NCBI GenBank assembly: GCA_946902985.2 | Contig: OX336388.2 | Location: 1,507,676,545 to 1,507,740,544, forward strand | Direction of reading: 5' to 3' | Origin: Meconema thalassinum | Lineage: Eukaryota; Arthropoda; Insecta; Orthoptera; Tettigoniidae | Length of the DNA: 64,000 bases | Part shown: in pieces, positions 46,531 through 57,481 of the stretch | Position numbering within the stretch: the stretch's first letter is position 1 | Layout: each line of letters begins with the position of its first letter | Made by a program: the position numbers and the translations under genes | Notes under the pieces: generated by a model | The model's input: only the letters and a program-made list of their open reading frames with translations | Databases searched by the model: none | What the model was told of the DNA's origin: nothing

Positions 46531-47205
46531 TAAAGGTGCCGGGACGTCCTCATAAGACCGTCAACGCTTAGTTCGAATGGGTTATGCTCCACGCGTGGCG
46601 AGGGCTAATCCACGGTCTTTAATAGTTGCAGACCCACCTCATTCAATAACATACATCTTATCTAGGTTGGCAACACCTCACATAAACACATCGCGATCAC
46701 TCCCCACAGCACGTAGGGGTAGGGGGGAGAAGGGAGGGAAAAACCAGTCGTTAAGATAACCACCGCAGTCGACCGTACAGTGAGTTCTAGTAAGCACGAA
46801 AACTGCGAGTAGCTGTAATACGGAAGACAATCAGATAAGTAGTTAGCCTAAAATTTTATAGTTTAACCATAGTTTACAACCATATAATCTCTCTAAAGTA
46901 CAATCTCCGGATAGCTATCACCATTTAGCATTTCACCTAACATATACACTGCATTTAGCATACACTGACAGTTGCAGTACCAATACTGCAACTAAATAAT
47001 TGTACATATTGTAAATATTTTCACCTGTATTTCAAACATAGATTTTATAGCCTAAGTGTAATGGATCTGATGATGATCGCTTGACGATCGAAACTGGTCA
47101 TCCTAGTGTTTTATTAATCTCATGTAATTTATTTCAGGATTAGGGCATAACCCATCTCTTTTGGGTACATTCGTGTTGACCGACTGAAAAGCACTAAACA
47201 CTTGT
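46531..47205 (+). repeat. Pseudo-LTR 2, upstream of the intact PLE ORF
   Basis: 675-bp direct repeat identical in length to the copy at 49806-50480 and apparently identical in sequence. It lies 22 bp before the ATG and is expected to contain the promoter. It holds a hammerhead-like motif at 47063-47103. The head-to-head junction with the inverted fragment is at its left edge. Confidence 0.92.
47063..47103 (+). ncRNA. Hammerhead ribozyme-like motif in pLTR 2
   Basis: Seen in order: GGAT (47063-47066), the core CTGATGA (47067-47073), a stem GATCG/CGATC with a 5-nt loop (47075-47089), the core GAAA (47090-47093), ACTGGT overlapping the second core, the cleavage-site C at 47099, then ATCC (47100-47103), which pairs with the first GGAT. 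This is the type I hammerhead order. Stem III is only AC/GT with a two-base loop, so self-cleavage would need a dimer, as known for PLE ribozymes. One extra T (47074) sits between CTGATGA and stem II and may weaken the fit. Presence of hammerheads in PLE pLTRs is established knowledge; activity here is inference. Confidence 0.78.
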
Positions 47206-47227
47206 TTACTAAGGCAACACTGAAAAT

Positions 47228-49678
47228 ATGGCTTCAAACACCACAATGTTCACGGCTAGTCAGGCAAATCGTGAAGCCAAGAAATTCAAATCACTCAGGC
47301 TTAAACTCATGAATTTAGACAAGTCAATTTGGTTCAACAAAAAATGTATAGAACTAAACCTCACACCTAACTACGTACCAATTAAAACCGTACCGAACAC
47401 ACCAGCCTCGATCATTTCAACAAAACAAGCCAAAGCGCTTTGGATAAAAAACGAATTAAGATTTGCATACATAAGAAAGCAAAAAATTAACCAACAATTA
47501 TACGACATTCAATTGCAACTAAGTAATTTCTGGCACGCAGCCCAATGGGACAGCTTCACCGAGCACCTACATGACACCATCAAAATCAGAGCAACGAGGA
47601 AGCATGAAACGCTAGAAAATAAATTAAGAAAACTAGGAGAAACACAGAACCATCGATCTAACGAACAACACACGAATAACAATGAATTCAATTTCCACAG
47701 CAGAGTAAACAACAGAACGAACGTAACCTTTTCTCAAGGTGAAATGAATATTTTAGACAAAGGTTTGAAATACAACTGCACAGACGCACACACGAGCCAC
47801 AATATAAAACAGTTGATCACAGATATTGAGATAGCCAGTCACAAGCTCCCAGCAGAAGACAGGGAATTAACCAAAAATCTCGCCACCAACGAAGCCAAAA
47901 AAATCCTCAAACGAGAGGGCGATAGCAATAACATTCAAAACAACAAACAACTCAAAGAAATAAAGTCGTTGAAACAAAAAATAAAAGAACATGACTTAAT
48001 CATCACAAAAGCAGATAAGGGAAACACTACAGTAATTTTGAACAAAACAGAATACATTGAAAAAACAGTCGAATTCCTAAACAACAACGAAATCAAGGAA
48101 TTAACAAAAGACCCCACCAACAAATTCCAAAAACAAATAAAAAGTGCGCTAAAAGAAACAGAATACATACTGACCAAAGCCGAAAAATCAAAACTAATAA
48201 ACATGAACCCGAAAATACCGTCATTGAGGGGACAACCAAAAATACACAAAAAGGAATGCCCAATGAGACCAATAGTCAATTGTAGGAATGCCCCTAATTA
48301 CAAAATCAGCAAAGAGTTACTAAAAATCTTAAAATGCCGTCTTTCCAACGACAAAAACAACTCTGTAAAGAACACAACAGAACTAGTAACAGCATTGAAC
48401 ACCCTAAAAATGAAACCTAGCTTCAGGCTAGTATCCTTCGACGTAACTAACATGTACACCAATATTCCGATTATTGAAGCAATCAACACTATCGAAAACA
48501 ACTTAAAATCCAACAATTCGGTAAAAGAAATTGAAGAGATTGTGAGATTACTGAGGGTCGTTCTCAACCAAAACGTGTTTCAATTCGACAATAAAATATA
48601 CACACAGAGAGAAGGCCTAGCAATGGGATCGCCACTAAGTGGGTTAATCGCTGACATCTTCATCAATGCACTAGAAAATGCGTTCTTAGAAAAGACTTCA
48701 ACAAAGGGAATAGTAATATGGAAAAGATACGTAGATGATGTAATTTGCATCTACGATACTGAACTAACAAGCGAAGAAACAATTCTCCAATCCATTAATA
48801 GCCTTCACCACTCTATCAAATTCACTAAGGAATCCGAAATAGACCGGAAAATAAATTATCTCGATATAACTATTGAACGTAAAGACAACGACCTTTTATA
48901 TTCCATATTCCGGAAAGCAACACAAACCTCGCATGCAATCGACAATCAGTCTAATCACCCCAGTACGCACAAACTAGCGGGTTTCAACTCAATGGTGCAC
49001 AGAGCTTTAAACATACCCATGTCAAAAGACAACTATAATAAGGAAATAAGAACTATTATGCAAATAGCTAAGGAAAACAACTTCTCGCCAAACAAAATAA
49101 ATCAAATTATAGCCAAACATAAAAGTAAAGATCAAACGATTCCCAAACCGGACAGTAATGAGAAAAAATTTGCGCGTTTCAACTATGTGAATGCGAATAC
49201 ATATAAAATCACTAACCTATTCAAAAAGCAAGGCATAAAGATAGCTTTCACGACGAAAAACACAACCGCTAGGCACCTCCTAAATAGTAATCTAAATAAA
49301 CGTGACCCGTATTCAAGGTCAGGGGTATATTCTATAACGTGCCAAGACACCGATTGTCAAGCTAATTACATCGGGCAGAGTGGAAGGCGAGTAGACACAC
49401 GTTATAATGAACATAGGAATGCGATAAGATACGGAACACATTCAGCCGTGTGCGAACATATGTGTGATGCAGGGCACAGCTTTACCAACATTGAGTCGGA
49501 CCTTAAAATAATCCATCACGAATCGAAAGGCAGAGCTCTTGACATAAAGGAAGCAATCGAGATACACCTAGCCAAACGAAACAATCCCAACAATCTAAAT
49601 GAACACACGTTCATGGAGAGCTCACCCCTCTTCACGCTACTAAAAAACACACCCTGTCGGAAACAAAACACAATTTAG
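47228..49678 (+). CDS. Penelope-like reverse transcriptase with C-terminal GIY-YIG endonuclease, intact
   Basis: 816 codons without interruption, starting at the ATG 22 bp after the pLTR. Residues 1-260 are basic and Asn-rich, with an ITKADKGNTTVI stretch near 259-270. The RT core follows: LRGQPKIHK at 333-341, motif A SFDVTNMYTNIP at 403-414, motif B QREGLAMGSPLSG at 460-472, and motif C YVDDV at 501-505 holding the catalytic Asp pair. Near the C-terminus are GVY (699-701) and NYIGQSGRR (713-721), the GIY-YIG nuclease signature, with a CX4C pair just before it (C705, C710), an Arg/His-rich helix and a candidate catalytic Glu at 775. This is the domain order of endonuclease-bearing PLEs of the Penelope/Poseidon type. 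The protein should prime reverse transcription at a nicked target. The intact frame suggests a potentially active copy. Confidence 0.95.
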   Translation: MASNTTMFTASQANREAKKFKSLRLKLMNLDKSIWFNKKCIELNLTPNYVPIKTVPNTPASIISTKQAKALWIKNELRFAYIRKQKINQQLYDIQLQLSNFWHAAQWDSFTEHLHDTIKIRATRKHETLENKLRKLGETQNHRSNEQHTNNNEFNFHSRVNNRTNVTFSQGEMNILDKGLKYNCTDAHTSHNIKQLITDIEIASHKLPAEDRELTKNLATNEAKKILKREGDSNNIQNNKQLKEIKSLKQKIKEHDLIITKADKGNTTVILNKTEYIEKTVEFLNNNEIKELTKDPTNKFQKQIKSALKETEYILTKAEKSKLINMNPKIPSLRGQPKIHKKECPMRPIVNCRNAPNYKISKELLKILKCRLSNDKNNSVKNTTELVTALNTLKMKPSFRLVSFDVTNMYTNIPIIEAINTIENNLKSNNSVKEIEEIVRLLRVVLNQNVFQFDNKIYTQREGLAMGSPLSGLIADIFINALENAFLEKTSTKGIVIWKRYVDDVICIYDTELTSEETILQSINSLHHSIKFTKESEIDRKINYLDITIERKDNDLLYSIFRKATQTSHAIDNQSNHPSTHKLAGFNSMVHRALNIPMSKDNYNKEIRTIMQIAKENNFSPNKINQIIAKHKSKDQTIPKPDSNEKKFARFNYVNANTYKITNLFKKQGIKIAFTTKNTTARHLLNSNLNKRDPYSRSGVYSITCQDTDCQANYIGQSGRRVDTRYNEHRNAIRYGTHSAVCEHMCDAGHSFTNIESDLKIIHHESKGRALDIKEAIEIHLAKRNNPNNLNEHTFMESSPLFTLLKNTPCRKQNTI

Positions 49679-49805
49679 CGACACAGCTAAGCTAGATAAA
49701 AAAGGGGGGAAATTAGGGGGTTTTTAATAGGTAAATGTTATCTGGATCAGGTGTACGATGTACTTTTCTTCTGCAATAAACCAAGGCCCATATTCGCGGC
49801 AGTAT

Positions 49806-50480
49806 TAAAGGTGCCGGGACGTCCTCATAAGACCGTCAACGCTTAGTTCGAATGGGTTATGCTCCACGCGTGGCGAGGGCTAATCCACGGTCTTTAATAG
49901 TTGCAGACCCACCTCATTCAATAACATACATCTTATCTAGGTTGGCAACACCTCACATAAACACATCGCGATCACTCCCCACAGCACGTAGGGGTAGGGG
50001 GGAGAAGGGAGGGAAAAACCAGTCGTTAAGATAACCACCGCAGTCGACCGTACAGTGAGTTCTAGTAAGCACGAAAACTGCGAGTAGCTGTAATACGGAA
50101 GACAATCAGATAAGTAGTTAGCCTAAAATTTTATAGTTTAACCATAGTTTACAACCATATAATCTCTCTAAAGTACAATCTCCGGATAGCTATCACCATT
50201 TAGCATTTCACCTAACATATACACTGCATTTAGCATACACTGACAGTTGCAGTACCAATACTGCAACTAAATAATTGTACATATTGTAAATATTTTCACC
50301 TGTATTTCAAACATAGATTTTATAGCCTAAGTGTAATGGATCTGATGATGATCGCTTGACGATCGAAACTGGTCATCCTAGTGTTTTATTAATCTCATGT
50401 AATTTATTTCAGGATTAGGGCATAACCCATCTCTTTTGGGTACATTCGTGTTGACCGACTGAAAAGCACTAAACACTTGT
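49806..50480 (+). repeat. Pseudo-LTR 3, downstream of the intact PLE ORF
   Basis: 675-bp direct repeat of 46531-47205. It ends AAACACTTGT directly against the right target duplication at 50481. The 127-bp 3' UTR between the stop codon and this repeat contains an AATAAA signal near 49775. Confidence 0.92.
50338..50378 (+). ncRNA. Hammerhead ribozyme-like motif in pLTR 3
   Basis: Same sequence and fold as the motif in pLTR 2. Two direct copies bound the PLE transcript, so cleavage at both would release a unit-length RNA with defined ends. Confidence 0.77.
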
Positions 50481-50495
50481 AGAATAAATAACATT

Positions 50496-51519
50496 TGCTC
50501 TTAGGGTATATCGTCTTTTCTGTATGAACTGACCAGTAATTTGAGATGTCTACAACAATAGGAACTTTGGAACATCACAAAGATGAAGGCCGTCCAAATT
50601 TTTTGATGTCCAATTGTATATTTTCGGGACCTGCTAGAACTTTTAGCCTTGAAGCTGGCACACCAAATTGAAAGAATGCAGTATTGAAAAAAATGAAAAA
50701 CAAATTCAGGGATACAACTTTCAAAAGCACGCCAATTTCAGAATACGGTTGGCGGCCACGTGTTAGGTAGATTTCATTAGAAAGCTAACTATTGCAATGG
50801 GTCCCATGTTTCGACTTCCGGAAAATTTCGACATATCTTCGCGTTTCACATCCCCCAGACCCCAAAACCACCGTCAGTTCAAAAGTTTATATATAATTTA
50901 TGTATATATATGTATATATATATGTATATCAGTTTCTTGTGGACACGATAACTGCCGTAATTTTGCACCAATTACTTCGAATTTTTTACCGAAGATGTAT
51001 ACCTATACACTCTCGGTCGAGTTCGTTACTGGGCTAAATCGGTCGAAGGGGGTGAAAATGGGGGGCTTTTTTCGAAAAAGTGAAATTTCGCTATAACTCT
51101 CTTAATACGTGCAATATCGAATCCATTCAAAGTTCATAATATGTGTCGGATAAGTGCCAACAATTTATGTCAAATAAGATTTTTGATAGCACCAACCATT
51201 GACCAAAGGGGTGGAAAAAAGTGGGTTTTTCGGGAAACATTAATCATATCTCTCTTAATAGGCACAATATCAAAACCGTACAAAATGGACAATATTCCCC
51301 TAATAATTACCTAAAACTTTTGTCTGAAAGAATTTTTGATATGACCCACCATGACGCCAAGGGACGAGAAAAATGATTTCGGAATTATAAGAAAATGCCA
51401 AGAGCTATCAGTGGTTGCCATGGCAACACTACTAAATTGATGAGGCATGGACCATCAGACGTTGCCATGACAACGCACTTGCACGAGATCAGATTCAGTA
51501 TTTCCATCTGATTAAGTGG
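50496..51519. repeat. Unclassified repeat X, copy 1
   Basis: No protein signal; the 99-codon frame (50797-51096) is not convincing. It contains ~150-bp direct units: TATAACTCTCTTAATA at 51093 is echoed by CATATCTCTCTTAATA at 51245, and ATTTTTGATAGCACC near 51180 by ATTTTTGATATGACC near 51334. Bases from 50766 onward recur at 52444-53176. The Penelope-like element is inserted at its left side, so X extends to at least 44520. Confidence 0.75.
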
Positions 51520-52043
51520 TTGGTTGGTTGGTTCTTAAGTTTAGGGGCTGCGACAACGCGGTCATGTAGCCCCGTGTACTTTGGGTGTGTGTAGAATCTG
51601 TCTGATAACCGGTGTTAATTGTGATGACTGTATTAGTGTGTGTTATCTGTTTGTTAATTTAAGTACTGCAACTAACAATTTTTCAGATAGTTCCTACTTT
51701 TGCCGCCAAGCGCCACTGTCAACGACTACGAGGCCAAGTTCAGAACTGAGCTACTAGACGCCGCCGCAGTCGGCTCTTGGCAACGAACATAGAAACCTAA
51801 GAGCGTTGTATACATTCTTAACCTATCCAATTTAGCTTCACACAGGTGCAATTAGTGGAAGGATCTTTAACATGCCATAAATCTATGACATGGGACCGCC
51901 GGCTTTACTTCCCCTCCGAAGGAAGGCATACTGAGGGATATTTAACGCTCTTAAAAAATCCGACGGCTTCGGCCGGGTTTGAACCCGGTATCTTGGGCAT
52001 AGAAGCTCAGCATGTTACCGACTACGCCACCAAAGCCGCCTGA
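51520..52043 (-). mobile_element. SINE family D, complete (D2)
   Basis: Minus-strand full copy; box B (minus) at about 51970-51985. It is flanked by an imperfect 12-bp duplication CTGATTAAGTGG / CTGATAAAGTGG. It lies between repeat X copy 1 and SINE D3. Confidence 0.87.
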
Positions 52044-52052
52044 TAAAGTGGG

Positions 52053-52440
52053 AAGCGGCTTCGGTGACGTAACTGGTAGCATGCTGAATGCCTATGCCCA
52101 ATGTCGCGGTTTCAAAGCCGGCCGAAGTCGTCGGATTTTCTAAGAGCACTAGAATCCCTCAGTATGCTTTCCTTTGGAGGGGAAGTTCCAACGTTCGTTG
52201 CGAGTTGATGGTTGGGGTGGCATCTAGTAGCCAAGTTCACAGCTAGGTGTCGTTGACGGTTGTACCTGGTAGCAACATTAGGAACTACTGCTTGAAATTG
52301 ACCGTCTGCAGTACTTACATGAATTAAGACTAATACAGCCATTACAATTCACACCGTGTATCAGACAGATTCTACACTCACCCAAAGTACACGGGGTTAG
52401 ATGACCGCGTTGTCGCAGCCCCTAAACTGAGGAACCAACC
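52053..52440 (+). mobile_element. SINE family D, internally deleted (D3)
   Basis: Head GGTGACGTAACTGGTAGCAT, then an internal deletion joins GGAGGGGAAGT directly to TCCAACGTTCGTTG; tail as in D1. Shares this deletion with D4. Confidence 0.85.
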
Positions 52441-53180
52441 AGAGGTAGATTTCGTTAGAAAGCTAACTATTGCAATGGGTACCAAGTTTCGACTTCCGGA
52501 AAATTTCGACAAATCTTCGCGTTTCACATCCCCAGGCCCCAAAACCACCGTCAGTTCAAAAGTTATATATAATTTATGTATGTATATGTATATCAGTTTA
52601 TTGTGGACACGATAACTGCCGTAATTTTGTACCAATCACTTTGAATTTTTTTACCGAATACGTATACCTATAAAATCTCGGTCGAGTTCGTTACTGGGCT
52701 AAATCGGTCGTTGGGGGGTGAAAATGGGGGGCTTTTTTTTCGAAAAAGTGAAATATTGCTATAACTCTCTTAATATGTGAAATATCGAATCCGTTCAACA
52801 TTCATACTATGTGTCGGATAAAGCCCAAAAATGTATGTTTGAAGAGTTTTTTTTATAGCACCAACCATTGACCAAAGGGGTGGGAAAAAGTGGGTTTTTC
52901 GGGAAACATTAATCATATCTCTCTTAATAGGCACAATATCAAAACCGTACAAAATGGACAATATTCCCATAATAATTACCTAAAACTTTTGTCTGAAAGA
53001 ATTTTTGATATAACCCACCATTATGCCAAGGGATGAGAAAAATAATTTCGGAATTATAAGAAAATGCCAAGACCTATCAGTGGTTGCCATGGCAACACTA
53101 CTAAATTGATGAGGGATGAGCCATCAGACGTTGCCAAGATAACGCACTTGCACGAGATCAGATTCAGATTTCCATCTAAG
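52441..53180. repeat. Unclassified repeat X, copy 2
   Basis: Same as 50764-51511 with roughly 90-95 percent identity by eye, including the unit structure and the GGTTGCCATGGCAACACTAC palindromic stretch. Begins directly after SINE D3. Confidence 0.8.
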
Positions 53181-53186
53181 TGTGAA

Positions 53187-53537
53187 GCGGCTTCGGTGAC
53201 GTAACTGGTAGCATGCTGAATGTTTATGCCCAAGGTCGCGAGTTCAAAGCCGGCCGAAGTCGTCGGATTTTCTAAGAGCGCCAAAAATCCCTCAGTATGC
53301 TTTCCTTTGGAGGGGAAGTTCCAACGTTCGTTGCGAGTTGCTGGTTGCGGTGGCATCTAGTAGCCAAGTTCACAGCTAGGTGTCGTTGACGGTAGTACCT
53401 GGTAGCAACATTAGTAACTACTGCTTGAAATTGACCGTCTGCAGTCCTTACCTGAATTACAGACTAATACAGCCATCCCAAAGTACACGGGGTTACATGA
53501 CCGCGTTGTCGCAGCCCCTAAACTGAGGAACCAACCA
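53187..53537 (+). mobile_element. SINE family D, internally deleted (D4)
   Basis: Same head variants and the same internal deletion as D3, so both derive from one duplicated copy. The tail has an extra small deletion (GCCATCCCAAAG). Confidence 0.85.
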
Positions 53538-53869
53538 AAATCTCTGCGGTAGATATAATTTTGCGTGAAGAAGTAACAGACCGTTACATAGTTGCACATC
53601 AGTGTCGAAACCTAGCATAAGGACAGTGTGACCACAAGTATAAAAATGGACCCCAAATGACAAGAAGGTTACCGTTCCCATAAGACAATAAAATGTTTAA
53701 AATAAGCATAAAATGACGAAAAACAAAGTTAATTAAGCTCCAATTATAAAATACCTTCTCGCATTAAATGAGGTCTGATCCTTCTACGAAAATCTGCATA
53801 TTCTGCCTATTTTCGCCTATCCCCAAGTTTGTCCGGTGAAATCTACCTCCGCCTTCCGGCGTGCCGAGA

Positions 53870-54519
53870 GGACTTTTTTAAAATTGCTATTCCCTTTCCT
53901 TTGAACCAGTTACAGCTGTAATCTAAGCCTGAAATTTTACACCACGAAATAAAATATATATTATTATATATTATATATATAGTTGTTACTTTAAAGCCAG
54001 AAAAACAACAAATCAAGATGGTGGTCATAAAGATTTAAAGAATTACACTTTTGCTTGTGACATACTATGTTACAGCTATAGGCCTACGCCTGAACTTTAG
54101 TACCACAATAATAGACTATCAGGAATAGTCTCTTTATGAATTTCTTGAAATAGTAGATAGATACAGTACATATGACTGTACTTGGTTTTAACGCGAATTA
54201 AATACATAATCTTTCTGGCAACGTAACCGTACTAGTTCTGTTATACATGGCGTAAAACTATGAGTTTTATTATTATTGAAACAGCGCACAATGTGCAAAA
54301 TAAAAACTATGAGTTTTGAGATATATAATATAGTGCGTATTGTAATTTAATTCTTAAAAAATCCGTTCGAATTTCTAAAAATACATTTACCTCGGGCGAT
54401 CTATACAGCTATTATATCGATATATGGTAGACCTGCACATGGATACTTGAGTTAGCTGAGAGATAATACACCAGTATATGAAATTAAATGGATGAATTCT
54501 TCACGGAACTACTTGTTCA
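53870..54519 (-). mobile_element. H-like element, another body variant, left part
   Basis: The right edge TTCTTCACGGAACTACTTGTT is the H left end in reverse. The interior has a different motif (GTTACAGCTGTAATCTAAGC, GTTACAGCTATAGGCCTACG) plus an ATATAT tract. Its right-end hairpin is missing. Confidence 0.6.
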
Positions 54520-54904
54520 ATTTGAAATTATTCTGGAAATCCATCAAACACAATTGAATACTTCGAGAGCAAGTCTCGAATATCACCACGTAGTTGTGAG
54601 AGGAGGTAATGTAAGTCTCAGGTGGCTCCAAGGAAGTTACCTTGGATAATGGATCTGGCGGTCCCCTTCCTCCCCTGTTGTAATCTAATACTTGTCTCGC
54701 CAGCCACTTAAAATTAGGATTCCCTTATGCACAAATGTTTGATTGTTCTCTATTCTAAAGCTGACATGATGCACACTTTACTCCCTTCATCTCCATCGTG
54801 GTGTTTATATTAAATCATGTTGCTTGTTGTTTATCGGGTTTTCAGTGTTATTGTTCCCGTTATACTGAAAACATTTTCGCATGACTTTATGTTGTTTCTT
54901 AACG

Positions 54905-54952
54905 GGGCATAGAGTAAAGAGAAAGAAAGGAAGAAAGAAAGAAAGAAGAAAA

Positions 54953-54994
<42 letters not shown>

Positions 54995-55098
54995 ACGAGA
55001 GAAATCGTTGAGAGAGTGAGGTAGGTAGCAAGCGACTTGATGTTTTTGGAACGTGCAGTACGTGATACGCGGGAAGGTACCTGCAGTTCATATTGAGC
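54905..55098 (-). repeat. CTTT-tailed repeat, copy 2
   Basis: Minus-strand counterpart of 1352-1832 without the SINE: conserved 80-bp body plus a long (GAAA)n run at about 54925-54995 on the plus strand. Confidence 0.7.
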
Positions 55099-55307
55099 CC
55101 GTCAGAGGATCTGTTAGGGTTGCCAACAACCGAAGTGACTTCCCAGACATCTCACCTTCCGGACACATGTGCCGAGAGGATCGGATGAACTTCTTAAAGG
55201 CCAGAGTGGCACGAGAAACTAGGATCCTGGGGATCTGGGGTAACATGGTGGCTAAAGTCATAGACGACCCAGGAAGTACATCCCAAAACAAGAAAACTAA
55301 TAAATGA
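55053..55307 (+). other. Unrecognised open frame, 84 codons
   Basis: From about residue 20 the translation has a protein-like composition (SDFPDISPSGHMCREDRMNF and GIWGNMVAKVIDDPGS), ending with a Lys/Asn-rich tail and a stop. It could be the C-terminal end of a retroelement protein, since the next 400 bp look like non-coding element sequence. I do not recognise the family, and chance is possible. Confidence 0.3.
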
Positions 55308-55745
55308 GAACATCCAGACTTATGTAAAACTCGTGAACAATTTTATTTTAAAATAGACAAACCCCTATCCTAGTTCGGAGGGTTTGAATCGGCTAGTCGG
55401 CAAGCTAATAATAAAAATTAAAAAAAAGATCCAGACCATAACTGTAAACTAAGTTAAACCCTCACGAAAGATCTAAATACAAAAGGTTAAGCAACAACAA
55501 CAAAGCTAGGAAAATGGCGCGTAACGAAACCCTACTGAAGTTACAAAAGATCAAGTTAATAACAGAATTTACATTTAACATGGTAGCAAAGCAAAACTAA
55601 GTTATGATGGTACCAGTTCCTTATTTACATTTAACGTTAATCAATTGAGCTAAGTCCTAAAAATGAATACAAAATGTACGGCGATGACGTCCGTAAGCAA
55701 AAACATTACAGCCAAATCTACATGACAGCCAAGAAAAAAAACATT

Positions 55746-56274
55746 GGTTGGTTGGTTGGTTCCTTAGTTTAGGGGCTGCGACAACGCGGTCATGTAACCC
55801 CGTGTACTTTGGGTGTGTGTAGAATCTGTCTGATAACCGGTGTTAATTGTGATGACTGTATTAGTGTGTGTATCTGTTTTTTTTTAAATTCAAGTAGGTA
55901 CTGCAATTTTGAATTTTCAAATAGTTCCTACTTTTGCCGCCAAACGCCACCGTCAACGACTACTAGGCCTAGTTCAGAACTAGCTACTAGACGCCACCGC
56001 AGTCGGCTCTTGGCAACGAACGTAGCAACCTAAGAGCGTTGTTTACATTCTTAACCTATCCAATTTAGTTTCACACAGGTGTAATTAGTGGAAAGATCTT
56101 TAACATGCCATAAATCTATGACATGGGACCGCCGGCTTTACTTCCCCTCCGAAGGAAGGCATACTGAGGGATTTTTAACGCTCTTAAAAAATCCGACGGC
56201 TTCGGCCGGGTTTGAACCCGCTATCTTGGGCATAGAAGCTCAGCATGCTACCAACTACGCCACCGAAGCCGCAT
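55746..56274 (-). mobile_element. SINE family D, complete (D5)
   Basis: Minus strand, flanked by AAAAAACATT at 55736-55745 and 56275-56284. Head, body and tail all present; the GGTTGG repeats at the left are its tail end. Confidence 0.88.
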
Positions 56275-56284
56275 AAAAAACATT

Positions 56285-57481
56285 AATGACACACTTACAA
56301 CTATGTGATCATCAACACAGAAAAAGGTACACAAGGGATTACACACATAAGAAATAAATAGACACTCGACCACAGTTTCATAATATTAAACCCTTCCTGC
56401 ACGATTTGGAATACTGTTTGTACCTAAAGCCATCTACGTGCATCTACCACGACTTACATTACTTGAGTGTCGTGCTCCACCTAGTACGAACTAATGGTTA
56501 AGCGCACTCCGTCGTCTCTACATAGTGTGTTCTGCCCTATACCATCCCCGCCAGGAAATGATTCACATCAAAGGCGTCGGTCAGCAAGCTCAAAATGTAA
56601 ATCAAAGATTATAGAAAAACAATTAATTAATTATCAGATCCATTTAGAATAATTACTCTTGTGATTATTAAATCGTAGGTTTAAGTTTTATTGTAGGTTT
56701 ATGACGATGCTAGACACCTGAGCTAAGCAGTAGCGTCTCTCGCGAGATCATTTACATGCTATAACATCGACATATAAGTCGGAATACCTTCCACGAGCTC
56801 CTAATGCTCGGACAATACAATAACACACGTTGTTAGTGACGCACGTCACATCTAAACAACCTTCGGGTAGGCCTGGGAAAAACATCAGTTACCTCCCGGC
56901 AACAACAAGGTCTCAGAACTGAGTCTGAACATCAGTGCTCTACTAGCACAAAATACGGTAAATATAGCCTCCAAACAGGTTGTCCTACACTAGCCAATAA
57001 CAGAAAATAAACCTCATATAAATGTAAAACAGTGTCAAACATAGTCGCTATGCAGAGCGATCAAAACATGTGACTCTGGTGGTCATCCATTACAAGAGCA
57101 TAAACATCTGATTTGACAAAATGGCTCCCAAACTTAACCCAAATAATGAAAAGCAAATCATAACAGTAACTCGATGCTGAAGCATCAGTCAAGGGTCTAC
57201 ATTTAGTCTGTCTCAATTCCGTGCGCTGGTAGCTTCTGGGTAAGCTCATACCTGTACTGTCACTGAGCTCGCGCACACTACATTCGTTGCGTCTGGCAAT
57301 TTAAAACAAACACTTCATCATTGTAAGCAGCAGTTCTCTCAAAAGAAAGTCCTAATATGAACAGGCCTGTGGCATGTGCCAATATAACAGTAAATAACAA
57401 CACATTTACTACGTAGAAATACGCAGTACAAAGAGATCTCATGTCTTCAATAACAAACAGTAGTAAAAGAAAGAGATGTCA
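56285..57481. other. Unassigned stretch
   Basis: Nothing recognised up to the 3' end of the Jockey-like LINE. Confidence 0.5.

Larger units (their letters stand above)
44602..50480 (+). mobile_element. Complete Penelope-like element (PLE) with inverted partner
   Basis: Composite element of 5.88 kb. In plus-strand order it has an inverted pseudo-LTR with 39 bp of leader and ORF start, an inverted 3' UTR, an inverted C-terminal ORF fragment, a direct pseudo-LTR (pLTR), a full ORF, a 3' UTR and a second direct pLTR. The three pLTRs are each 675 bp and appear identical where compared. The element is flanked by a 15-bp direct repeat AGAATAAATAACATT at 44587-44601 and 50481-50495. The last six bases also match the element, so the true target duplication is 9-15 bp. 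An extra truncated inverted copy and pLTRs are known PLE traits. Near-identity of all parts indicates a very recent insertion. Confidence 0.93.

Noticed and set aside
46577..46759. 60-codon frame repeated three times in the pLTRs
   Set aside because: Identical only because the pLTRs are identical; no protein-like features.
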